Positions 6,965-15,052 of a DNA stretch of 57,383 nucleotides are shown here, in pieces. Within the stretch, counting starts at the first letter, position 1. Every line of letters starts with the position of its first letter. Source of the stretch: an uncultured Lachnospiraceae bacterium (lineage in GTDB: Bacteria; Bacillota; Clostridia; Lachnospirales; Lachnospiraceae). The stretch spans positions 43,256 to 100,638 of the forward strand of contig CADBFP010000002.1 of the NCBI GenBank assembly GCA_902793995.1, written 5' to 3'. The position numbers and the translations under genes were made by a program. The notes below the pieces were generated by a model. It did not search any database. It had not been told where the DNA came from and worked only from the letters and a program-made list of their open reading frames with translations.

Positions 6965-9613
6965 CTACATCCGATTCATCACGTCGCTTTGCAGCTTATA
7001 TAATATATTCAAGGCCTCTTTGGGAGTTATTTCCTCCAAATCCAGGGCTTTGATTTCTTCTATGACTTCATCCTCGCTGGCCGGCCCGAAAAGGCTCAGC
7101 TGCCCCCGGTCCACCGCATCCGGCCGTTTGACCGGCTGGGCCGCCGTCCCGGGAGGTTTCCCATTGCCTGCCGCCGCAATTTCCGCCGCTCGGCGGGAAA
7201 TATCCGCATCCGATAATTCTTCCACCAGCTCCCGGGCCCGTTTTAGGACAGACTCCGGCAGCCCCGCCAGTCTTGCCACCTGAATGCCGTAACTCTTGTC
7301 CGCTCCGCCGGAAATGATTTTCCGCAGGAAGATCACCGAGTCTCCCTGTTCCTTCACCGCCACGCAGTAATTCTTCACGCCGGCTACGCTGCCCTCCAGT
7401 TCCGTCAATTCATGGTAATGGGTGGCAAAGAGGGTTTTAGCCCCCAGCAGTTTGGGATTGGCCACATGCTCCGCCACCGCCCAGGCGATGGAGAGCCCGT
7501 CAAAGGTGCTGGTGCCCCGGCCGATTTCATCCAGAATAATCAGGCTTTTGGGGGTGGCATGCCGCAGGATATTGGACACCTCCGTCATTTCCACCATAAA
7601 AGTGCTCTGTCCGGAGGCCAGATCATCCGAGGCTCCTACCCGGGTGAAAATCCTGTCGCAAAGGCAGATATCCGCCTGGGCTGCCGGCACGAAGGAGCCG
7701 ATTTGAGCCATCAGCACAATCAGGGCCGTTTGCCGCATATAGGTGGACTTTCCCGCCATATTGGGACCGGTAATGATGGCAAGCCGGTTTTCCCGGCCAT
7801 CCAGATAGGTATCATTGGCCACAAAACGGTCCCCCTCCAGCATCTGCTCCACCACCGGATGGCGGCCGTCCTTGATTTGGATGATTCCCTTTTCGTTGAT
7901 GGCCGGTTTCACATAACCATAACGGTCTGCCGCCACCGCCAGGGAAATCAGGGCGTCCAAAGAGGCCACGGCTTCCGCGGTTTGCTTAAGTCGCTGCATC
8001 TGCCCCACCAGGGTCTCCCGGATCCTGCAGAAAAGCCCATATTCCAGGGCTTTGCTCTTATCCTGAGCCCCTACGATAATATCCTCCAGTTCCTTTAAGC
8101 GGGGGGTGGTATAGCGCTCCGCTCCCACCAGGGTCTGCTTGCGGATAAAATAATCCGGCACCAGATCCTTGAAAGAATTGGTCACTTCGAAATAATAACC
8201 GAAAACCTTATTATATTTGATTTTCAGATTTTTGATCCCGCTGCTCTCCCGCTCCCCCGACTCCAGCTCCATCAGCCAGCTTTTGCCTTCGGTGGAAGCC
8301 CGGTGCAGCATATCGTTTTCCTCACTGTAGCCGGCTTTGATGATGCCCCCCTCTTTTACCGTGAGGGGCGGATCCTCCGCTATAGCAGCTTCCAGCAAGG
8401 CCGTCATATCCTCCAGGGGATCCAGGCTTTCCTGCAATTCCCGAAGCCGCCGGCCCTGTTTCGGCTTCAGCACGGTCTTTAAGGCCGGAATCATCTGCAA
8501 AGACTGCTTTAAGGCAATCAGATCCCGGGGGGTGGCGCTGCCGAAGGCCAGGCGGCCGATGAGCCTCTCCAAATCGTAAATGGGGCCCAGGTATTCCCGC
8601 AGCTCCTCCCGGTCGATGATGGCGCCGTTTAATTCCTCAATGGCCTCCTGCCGGGTCAGAATCTCCCCCTTGTCCAGCAAAGGCTGTTCCAGAAAACCGC
8701 GGAGGCGCCGGGCGCCCATGGCGGTTTTGGTTTTATCCAGCACCCAGAGCAGGGAGCCGATGCGCTTTTTGTCCCGGATGGTTTCCGTTAATTCCAGATT
8801 CCGGCGGGCAGCGGAATCCAGCATCATGTAACGGGTGGGATTGTAGAGCTGCAGAGCATTGATATGTTTCAGGGAGTTTTTCTGGGTCTCCTCCAGATAA
8901 GCCAAAAGGGCTCCGGCAGCCAATTGGGCCGTGGGATAATCCTGCAGTCCCAGGGCCTGAACATGGCTTACCCCAAAGTGGGCGGTGAGGAGTCTTACGC
9001 TCTCCGATTCCTTGAAATACCGGGCTGGCAGAGCGGAAAAGACTCCGGAAAGCCCCAGGGCGTCAAAGTCCAGGCCCCGCATCAAAAGGGTCTCATTGCC
9101 AATGATTTCAGCCGGGGCGAAGCGCACCAGCTCATCTGTCAGCGCCTGTTCGCTGTCCAGCTCCGTTACGAAAAAGGCGCCGGTGCTCACGTCCGTAATG
9201 GCCAGGCCGTAGCGCTTGTCCTCCGCCACTAAGGACATCAGATAATTGTTTTTCCGCTCATCCAGGGCTTCCGCGCTGATGTTGGTGCCCGGGGTCACAA
9301 TGCGGGTCACTTCCCGCTTTACCAGGCCCTTGGCCAGCTTGGGATCCTCCATCTGCTCGGCGATGGCCACCTTGTAGCCTTTTTCCACCAGGCGGTTCAC
9401 ATAACTGTCCACGGCGTGGTGGGGCACGCCGCACATGGGAGCCCGTTCCGGGAGGCCGCAGTCCTTTCCCGTCAGCACCAGTTCCAGTTCTTTGGAAGCA
9501 GTCTGGGCATCCTCGAAAAACATTTCATAGAAATCTCCCAGGCGGTAAAACAGGATACAATCCGGATTTTCCGCCTTGGTAGCCAGATAATGCTGCATCA
9601 TGGGAGATAGCAT
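6965..9613 (-). CDS. mutS: DNA mismatch repair protein MutS
   Basis: MutS recognises mismatches and small loops and then recruits MutL. The 882-residue protein has the mismatch-reading GDFYEMF motif near the N-terminus, the connector, clamp and lever domains, and the ABC-type ATPase with Walker A GPNMAGKST (about residue 620) and Walker B ILDEIGRGTSTFDG. Length is typical of MutS1. The ribosome binding site AAGGAGGT directly abuts a palindromic repeat that fills the miaB-mutS gap. It is the third gene of the minus-strand chain from pfkA. Confidence 0.98.
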   Translation of the reverse strand: MLSPMMQHYLATKAENPDCILFYRLGDFYEMFFEDAQTASKELELVLTGKDCGLPERAPMCGVPHHAVDSYVNRLVEKGYKVAIAEQMEDPKLAKGLVKREVTRIVTPGTNISAEALDERKNNYLMSLVAEDKRYGLAITDVSTGAFFVTELDSEQALTDELVRFAPAEIIGNETLLMRGLDFDALGLSGVFSALPARYFKESESVRLLTAHFGVSHVQALGLQDYPTAQLAAGALLAYLEETQKNSLKHINALQLYNPTRYMMLDSAARRNLELTETIRDKKRIGSLLWVLDKTKTAMGARRLRGFLEQPLLDKGEILTRQEAIEELNGAIIDREELREYLGPIYDLERLIGRLAFGSATPRDLIALKQSLQMIPALKTVLKPKQGRRLRELQESLDPLEDMTALLEAAIAEDPPLTVKEGGIIKAGYSEENDMLHRASTEGKSWLMELESGERESSGIKNLKIKYNKVFGYYFEVTNSFKDLVPDYFIRKQTLVGAERYTTPRLKELEDIIVGAQDKSKALEYGLFCRIRETLVGQMQRLKQTAEAVASLDALISLAVAADRYGYVKPAINEKGIIQIKDGRHPVVEQMLEGDRFVANDTYLDGRENRLAIITGPNMAGKSTYMRQTALIVLMAQIGSFVPAAQADICLCDRIFTRVGASDDLASGQSTFMVEMTEVSNILRHATPKSLIILDEIGRGTSTFDGLSIAWAVAEHVANPKLLGAKTLFATHYHELTELEGSVAGVKNYCVAVKEQGDSVIFLRKIISGGADKSYGIQVARLAGLPESVLKRARELVEELSDADISRRAAEIAAAGNGKPPGTAAQPVKRPDAVDRGQLSLFGPASEDEVIEEIKALDLEEITPKEALNILYKLQSDVMNRM

Positions 9614-9618
9614 ACTCT

Positions 9619-9690
9619 AAACCTCCTTGCCCTCCCCCTAACGAGGGGGAGGGTGGCACGGCCTTAAGGCCGTGACGGGTGGGGGCGGTT
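9619..9690. repeat. palindromic repeat at the miaB/mutS junction
   Basis: A CCCTCCCCCT-AACG-AGGGGGAGGG palindrome is followed by the nested palindrome GGCCTTAAGGCC and CGTGACGGGTGGGGG, the latter matching ends of the dispersed repeat elsewhere (52116-52137, 56513-56537). The element carries the miaB stop codon and touches the mutS ribosome binding site. Confidence 0.75.
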
Positions 9691-11082
9691 CGCCGCAACC
9701 CCTATATAGTAAAACCCGTGAACCTCTTCCAATTTCACATCCACGATGGTGCCAATGAGGCCCTCCTCCCCGGGAAAATGCACCATCACATTGTTCCCCA
9801 GGCGGCCCGTCACCCGGCCCGGCACCTGGGGATCCAGGGCCTCCACCAGAGCAGGCATCGTTTTACCCACATCCCGGCCGCTTTGCTCCGCTCCGATCTT
9901 CTGTACCAGATCCAGGAGTCTGGCAAAACGCTCCTTCACCACGGCAGGATCCACCTGATCCGGCATGGCCGCCGCCGGGGTTCCGGTACGGGGGCTGTAT
10001 ATAAAAGTAAAGGCGCTGTCAAAGCGGATCCGGCGCACCACATCCAGGGTTTCCCGAAAGTCTTCTTCCGTCTCCCCGGGGAAGCCCACAATAATATCCG
10101 TGGTCAGGGAAATATCCGGTACCTGAGCCCGGATGCGTTCTACCAGGGACAGATACGCTTCCTTATCGTAGCGCCGGTTCATGGCCTTTAAGATGCGGCT
10201 GGAGCCGCTTTGCAAAGGCAGATGCAGGTGGCGGCAAATCTTTTCGTTGTCCCGGATAACGGCAATCAGCTCATCCGATAAATCCTTGGGATGAGAGGTC
10301 ATAAAGCGGACCCGCTGAATGCCGGGCACAGCACAGATCTGCTCCAGCAGCCGGGCAAAGCTGATGGGATGCTCCAGACCCTTGCCGTAGGAGTTTACAT
10401 TCTGGCCCAGAAGCATGATTTCAATGACCCCGTCCGCTGCCAGCCTTTCCACCTCTTCCAGAATGTCCGCCGGCCGGCGGCTCCGCTCCCGCCCCCGCAC
10501 ATAGGGCACGATGCAATAGGTGCAGAAATTATCGCAGCCGAAGCTGATATTGACCCCGGATTTCCAGGGCACTTCCCGTTTCTTGGGCAGATCCTCCACC
10601 ATCTCCCGGGGAGCATCCCAGACTTCAAATACCCGTTTTCCCTGCTCCAGCCGCTCCGCCAAAAGGGCCGGGAAACGATAGAGATTATGAGTGCCGAACA
10701 CCATATCCACAAAAGGGTAAGTCCGGCGGATCCGCTCCACCTCATCCGCTTCCTGCATCATGCAGCCGCAAAGGGCAATGAGCTTGGCCGGGTGTTCCCG
10801 CTTCATGCTGTTCAGGTGCCCCAGGTGGCCGTAGAGCCGCTCATTGGCATTTTCCCGGACAGTGCAGGTATTAATTACCACCAGATCCGCCTTTTCATCC
10901 CGGCCTTCCTCAAAGCCTGCCTCCAGCAGCACGCCCAAAAGCTTTTCCGAATCCCGGGCATTCATCTGACAGCCGAAGGTCTGCACGAAAGCAGAAGGCT
11001 GCCGTCCCAGCCGGGCGGCGTAGTCTTCGGTCATTTGACGCAGATGCTCTAAGTCCTTCTGTACGAATTGAGATGTTTCCAT
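9664..11082 (-). CDS. miaB: tRNA-2-methylthio-N6-dimethylallyladenosine synthase MiaB
   Basis: MiaB is a radical-SAM methylthiotransferase that converts i6A37 to ms2i6A37. The protein has the N-terminal UPF0004 domain with cysteines in QTFGCQMN, INTCTVRENA and LCGCMMQ, the radical SAM motif GCDNFCTYC, and a C-terminal TRAM domain. The start at 11082 has AAGGA upstream and lies six bases after pfkA. The normal end of the protein (about ...FYYIGV) is followed by a short Arg/Pro tail ending in RPHPSRP that is encoded by the dispersed repeat, so the repeat supplies the stop codon. Function should not be affected. Confidence 0.97.
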   Translation of the reverse strand: METSQFVQKDLEHLRQMTEDYAARLGRQPSAFVQTFGCQMNARDSEKLLGVLLEAGFEEGRDEKADLVVINTCTVRENANERLYGHLGHLNSMKREHPAKLIALCGCMMQEADEVERIRRTYPFVDMVFGTHNLYRFPALLAERLEQGKRVFEVWDAPREMVEDLPKKREVPWKSGVNISFGCDNFCTYCIVPYVRGRERSRRPADILEEVERLAADGVIEIMLLGQNVNSYGKGLEHPISFARLLEQICAVPGIQRVRFMTSHPKDLSDELIAVIRDNEKICRHLHLPLQSGSSRILKAMNRRYDKEAYLSLVERIRAQVPDISLTTDIIVGFPGETEEDFRETLDVVRRIRFDSAFTFIYSPRTGTPAAAMPDQVDPAVVKERFARLLDLVQKIGAEQSGRDVGKTMPALVEALDPQVPGRVTGRLGNNVMVHFPGEEGLIGTIVDVKLEEVHGFYYIGVAANRPHPSRP

Positions 11083-11088
11083 GAATCC

Positions 11089-12048
11089 TTATCGTTTCAG
11101 CATGGGCAGCATGGAAAGCCAGCTGTCGCTGATATTTTTCTTCATAGCCAGTGCCTCATGGATTTCAAAATCCACGATGTCGTCGTTCTTAAAAGCCACC
11201 ACCCGGTTGAGAGACCCGGCGGCTATCAATTCCACCGCCTTTACCCCCATGCGGGTGGCCATAATCCGGTCCCGGACGCTGGGGGAGCCGCCCCGCTGCA
11301 GATAACCCAATATGGTAGCCCGGGACTCGATGCCCGTGGCGGCTTCGATTTTTTTCGCCAGAGCCTCGGAATGGCCCACCCCTTCCGCATTGATGATCAG
11401 ATGGTGCTTCTTGCCGGATTTCCGGCCGTTCATCACGCTGTGAATGATGGCTTCCTCATCCCCGTCAAAGCTTTCCGGCATCAGAATATCCTCCGCGCCG
11501 GTAGCCACGCCGCAGTAAAGAGCAATATAGCCGGCAGAGCGGCCCATAACCTCTACAATGGAGCAGCGCTCGTGGGAGGAGGATGTTTCCCGGATCCGGT
11601 CGATGGCTTCCATAGCGGTATTGGCCGCCGTATCAAAGCCGATGGTATAATCCGTGCAGGCAATGTCCAAATCAATGGTGCCGGGAATCCCGATTACCGG
11701 AATACCCAAATCCGCCAGGGCGCAGGCCCCCTTAAAGGAGCCGTCGCCTCCGATCACCACCAGGGCATCCAGGCCATGCTCCCGGCAAACCGCCGCCGCC
11801 TTGGCCTGGCCCCCCAGAGTCATCAATTCTTCACTGCGGGCGGTATATAAAATGGTGCCGCCCCGCTGGATAATCTCCGAAACGCTGCGGGAGGACATTT
11901 CCCTGAAGTCTTCGTTTAAGAGGCCGGCAAAGCCCCGTTCTATGCCTATCACCCGCCAGCCCTGGGATAAGCCGGCCCGCACCACAGCCCGAATGGCGCC
12001 GTTCATGCCGGGGGCATCTCCGCCGCTGGTTAATACGCCTATTGTCAT
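11089..12048 (-). CDS. pfkA: ATP-dependent 6-phosphofructokinase
   Basis: Phosphorylates fructose 6-phosphate to fructose 1,6-bisphosphate. The 319-residue length and the motif VVIGGDGSFKGA, with Gly where PPi-dependent enzymes have Asp, indicate an ATP-type PfkA. The catalytic loop reads PGTIDLD: both aspartates are kept and the usual Asn is Leu, a variant I believe is common in some Clostridia. Other active-site stretches (TSSSHERC, MGRSAG, QRGGSP) are intact. GGAGG precedes the ATG. It is the first gene of the pfkA-miaB-mutS-M18-mutL-miaA-TraB chain, with a six-base gap to miaB. No convincing promoter was found directly upstream. Confidence 0.95.
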   Translation of the reverse strand: MTIGVLTSGGDAPGMNGAIRAVVRAGLSQGWRVIGIERGFAGLLNEDFREMSSRSVSEIIQRGGTILYTARSEELMTLGGQAKAAAVCREHGLDALVVIGGDGSFKGACALADLGIPVIGIPGTIDLDIACTDYTIGFDTAANTAMEAIDRIRETSSSHERCSIVEVMGRSAGYIALYCGVATGAEDILMPESFDGDEEAIIHSVMNGRKSGKKHHLIINAEGVGHSEALAKKIEAATGIESRATILGYLQRGGSPSVRDRIMATRMGVKAVELIAAGSLNRVVAFKNDDIVDFEIHEALAMKKNISDSWLSMLPMLKR

Positions 12049-12170
12049 GGATGAAACCTCCTTTCAACCATAGAGAGATGATAGCATATTTTTTATGAAA
12101 TATCTACTGTTTTTAAGCCCGGCCCGGGGATTGCAGCGACCGTAAAATACAGACCGCAGGGATTTTTCCC

Positions 12171-12199
12171 TTGTCTCTCCCCCGGAATAGTGATATGAT
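12171..12199 (+). promoter_or_regulatory. promoter of the flavodoxin/ferredoxin gene
   Basis: TTGTCT (12171-12176), a 17-base spacer and TATGAT (12194-12199). Predicted initiation near 12206 lies downstream of an earlier in-frame ATG at 12202, which supports the later start at 12280. The rest of 12049-12279 shows no gene. Confidence 0.6.
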
Positions 12200-12279
12200 G
12201 ATTGACAAATAAAAGTATCGGCCTCATTTCCCGGATTGTTCCCTTTCCGGGCCGGATGAGATGCCGGAAAGAGATAGAG

Positions 12280-13101
12280 ATGAAACAGATAAAAACCGCT
12301 TTTTTCAGCCCTACCGGGAATACCCGGAAACTGGCTATGGCCTTGGGCTCAACTTTGAGTGAAGAACTGGGCGTCCCCCTGGTTCAGGCAGATTTTACCG
12401 TCCCCATCCGGCGCCAGGAAGCCTTAATCTTCGGGCCGGAGGAGGTGGCGGTGGTAGCCCTGCCGGTTTATGCAGGTCGCCTGCCCAATCTGCTCCTGCC
12501 CTATCTGGATAAAATGCGGGGTCAGGATACGCCGGCGGTTTTTCTGGTAAGCTTCGGCAACCGGAATTATGATGATGCCCTCCTGGAACTAGGCCTTCTG
12601 CTTTCGGAGCGAGGATTTAAGCCCCTGGCAGCGGCGGCCTTTGTGGGGGAACATGCCTTTTCCCGGGAGCTGGGGGCCGGCCGGCCGGACAGACGGGATA
12701 TGCGGGCCATCCGGGAATTCGGCCGCCTTGCGGCGGAAAAACTGCGCCGGGGAGAGTTCCCAACCGTGTGGGAACTGCTGAAGGAAGAGCCCCGGGATAT
12801 TAAACCCTATTACACCCCCCGGGACCGGGAGGGGAAGCCCATCAACATTTTGAAGGTGCGTCCCAAGGTAGATGGCGGCAAATGCATCGGCTGCGGCCGC
12901 TGCGTCACCCTTTGTCCCCTGGGGAGCATCGATCCCCGGGATGTGTCCCAGTATTTAGGGGTCTGTATGAAGTGCGGGGCCTGCATCAAAGGCTGCCCGG
13001 AGGAAGCCCGCTATTATGATGATGCCGGGTATTTGTATCATAAGAGCGAGCTGGAAATCGAGTACGCCCGCCGGGCCCGGAATGTGACATTTATAGGATG
13101 A
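12280..13101 (+). CDS. EFR1-type flavodoxin/2x[4Fe-4S] ferredoxin fusion
   Basis: The protein (about 273 aa from the chosen ATG) has an N-terminal flavodoxin-like half with the phosphate-binding motif SPTGNTRK near residue 10. The C-terminal ferredoxin half carries CIGCGRCVTLCP and CMKCGACIKGCP, which bind two [4Fe-4S] clusters. Such EFR1-family fusions are cytoplasmic electron carriers of anaerobes; partners are usually unknown. An upstream in-frame ATG at 12202 was rejected because the promoter predicts a later transcript start and the family starts near KTAFFSPTGNT. It is followed after 56 bases by a flavodiiron protein on the same strand, so electron delivery to that enzyme is a plausible role (inference). 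Confidence 0.88.
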   Translation: MKQIKTAFFSPTGNTRKLAMALGSTLSEELGVPLVQADFTVPIRRQEALIFGPEEVAVVALPVYAGRLPNLLLPYLDKMRGQDTPAVFLVSFGNRNYDDALLELGLLLSERGFKPLAAAAFVGEHAFSRELGAGRPDRRDMRAIREFGRLAAEKLRRGEFPTVWELLKEEPRDIKPYYTPRDREGKPINILKVRPKVDGGKCIGCGRCVTLCPLGSIDPRDVSQYLGVCMKCGACIKGCPEEARYYDDAGYLYHKSELEIEYARRARNVTFIG

Positions 13102-13157
13102 TTTGGGTGCGATAACCAGCCGCCCCTGCGAGACTATTTTTTACTAAGGAGGACTCT

Positions 13158-14966
13158 ATGTTTATTACCCAGGATATCCGCTACATCGGCGTGAATGACC
13201 ATCAGCTGGACCTGTTTGAGGGCCAATATACGGTGCCCGACGGCATGGCCTACAATTCTTATGTGATCAAGGACTACAAAATTGCCGTTATGGACACGGT
13301 GGACCGGCATTTTACCCATGAATGGCTGGACAAGCTGGAAGGGGAGCTGGGAGAAGCCAAGCCGGACTATTTGGTAGTGCATCATATGGAACCGGATCAT
13401 TCTGCCAATATCCTGAACTTCATGAAGCTATATCCTGAGGCCACCATTGTCTCCTCTGCCGCCGCCTTCCGGGTGATGAATAACTACTTCGGAACGGACT
13501 TTGCGGACCGCCGGCTGGTGGTGGGGGACGGCGACAGCCTGCCTTTAGGCAAACATGTGCTGGAGTTCATCACCGCTCCCATGGTTCACTGGCCGGAGGT
13601 GATCATGAGCTATGACAGGGCAGACAAGGTCCTCTTCTCTGCCGACGGCTTCGGCAAATTCGGCGCTTTGGACCGACCGGATCCGGATTGGGCCTGTGAA
13701 GCCCGCCGCTATTACTTCGGCATCGTGGGCAAGTTCGGAGACAAGGTGCAGGATTTGCTGAAAAAGGCCTCCGGCCTGGATATCCGGATTATCTGCCCCC
13801 TCCATGGGCCGGTGCTGAAAGAAAACCTGGGATACTATCTGGATCTTTACAATACCTGGTCTTCCTATAAGGCGGAAACCGAAGGCATCGCCATTTGCTA
13901 TACCTCCGTGTACGGCCACACCCGGGAGGCCATGGAGAAACTGGCCCTGCTCTTAAAAGCCGAGGGCTGTCCGGAAGTGGCCCTCAAAGACCTGGCCCGG
14001 GAAGATATGGCGGAGGCCGTGGAAGATGCTTTCCGCTATTCTAAGTTAGTGCTGGCCACCACCACCTACAACAGCGGCATTTTTCCCTTTATGCAGACCT
14101 TTATTGAAGAACTGAAGGAACGGAATTACCAGAAGCGAACCATTGCCCTGGTAGAAAACGGTTCCTGGGCCCCTCAGGCTGCCAAAATCATGAAGAGCAT
14201 GCTGGAGGGTAGTAAAGAACTGGTCTTTGCGGAGAATACGGTAAAAATCACCGGCGCCTTAAACGAGGTATCCAACGGTCAGCTGAAAGCTCTGGCCCAG
14301 GAACTTTGCGCGGAATATGAAAAGCCCGGTGCCGAAGAACTGGCCAAGCAGGATCCTAAAGCAATGTTCAAGATCGGCTACGGCCTTTATGTGGTCACTT
14401 CGAATGATGGAAAGAAAGATAACGGCTGCATTGTGAATACGGTGGTGCAGCTGACTTCCACCCCTAACCGGGTGGCGGTCTGCATCAACAAACAGAATTA
14501 TACCCACCACATTGTGGAGCAGACAGGCAAGCTGAATCTGAACTGCCTGTCCCAGGAAGCGCCCTTCAGCGTGTTCCAGGAATTCGGCTTCGTCAGCGGC
14601 CGGGCCACGGACAAATTTGCGGGAAAGACTGTCAGCCGTTCCGACAACGGCCTGGTGTATCTGGATCAATATATCAATGCTTATCTGTCTCTGAAGGTGG
14701 AGGAGCATAAGGATATGGGCACCCACGGCCTCTTTATCTGCTCTGTCACGGAGTCCAAAGTAGTAAGCAATGTGGAATCCATGACCTACAGCTATTACCA
14801 GTCAAATGTAAAGCCCCGCCCCCCCAAAGCCGGCGAAGGAGAAGCCAAGAAGAAGGGCTGGGTCTGCACCGTCTGCGGTTATGTGTATGAAGGGGAGGAA
14901 CTACCGGAAGACTTCATCTGTCCCCTCTGCAAGCACGGAGCCCAGGATTTTGAGAAACTGACCTAA
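13158..14966 (+). CDS. four-module flavodiiron protein (diiron, flavodoxin, flavin reductase, rubredoxin)
   Basis: Flavodiiron proteins reduce oxygen to water or NO to N2O without releasing radicals. Residues 1-250 are the metallo-beta-lactamase-like diiron domain with HHMEPDHS and later H/D ligands (PMVHWPE, FSADGFG, CPLHGPV). Residues about 255-395 are a flavodoxin (YTSVYGHTREA). Residues about 410-555 resemble a flavin reductase (GYGLYVVTSNDG). The last 50 residues are a rubredoxin (CTVCGYVYEG, CPLCKHG). At 602 aa it is larger than the usual 400-residue core. Having both flavin reductase and rubredoxin could shorten the electron chain to NAD(P)H; this is inference. AAGGAGGA lies just before the ATG and a strong terminator follows. 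Confidence 0.93.
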   Translation: MFITQDIRYIGVNDHQLDLFEGQYTVPDGMAYNSYVIKDYKIAVMDTVDRHFTHEWLDKLEGELGEAKPDYLVVHHMEPDHSANILNFMKLYPEATIVSSAAAFRVMNNYFGTDFADRRLVVGDGDSLPLGKHVLEFITAPMVHWPEVIMSYDRADKVLFSADGFGKFGALDRPDPDWACEARRYYFGIVGKFGDKVQDLLKKASGLDIRIICPLHGPVLKENLGYYLDLYNTWSSYKAETEGIAICYTSVYGHTREAMEKLALLLKAEGCPEVALKDLAREDMAEAVEDAFRYSKLVLATTTYNSGIFPFMQTFIEELKERNYQKRTIALVENGSWAPQAAKIMKSMLEGSKELVFAENTVKITGALNEVSNGQLKALAQELCAEYEKPGAEELAKQDPKAMFKIGYGLYVVTSNDGKKDNGCIVNTVVQLTSTPNRVAVCINKQNYTHHIVEQTGKLNLNCLSQEAPFSVFQEFGFVSGRATDKFAGKTVSRSDNGLVYLDQYINAYLSLKVEEHKDMGTHGLFICSVTESKVVSNVESMTYSYYQSNVKPRPPKAGEGEAKKKGWVCTVCGYVYEGEELPEDFICPLCKHGAQDFEKLT

Positions 14967-14976
14967 AGACGAAAGA

Positions 14977-15011
14977 CGGGGCGGCCCCTAAAGGCCTCCC
15001 CGTTTTTTTTT
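14977..15011 (+). terminator. rho-independent terminator after the flavodiiron gene
   Basis: A stem CGGGG-C-GGCC pairs with GGCC-T-CCCCG around a short CCTAAA loop and is followed by nine T residues. It ends the flavodoxin/flavodiiron transcript and faces the convergent clpB gene. Confidence 0.9.
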
Positions 15012-15052
15012 CGCAGGGGCGCCGTCCCCGAGCGCCCACACAACAATACTGT

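Noticed and set aside
11089-12048. Leu in place of Asn in the PfkA catalytic loop (TIDLD) as a possible functional change
   Set aside because: Both catalytic aspartates and the ATP-type glycine are kept, and I recall this variant in other Clostridia, so it is probably a lineage feature.
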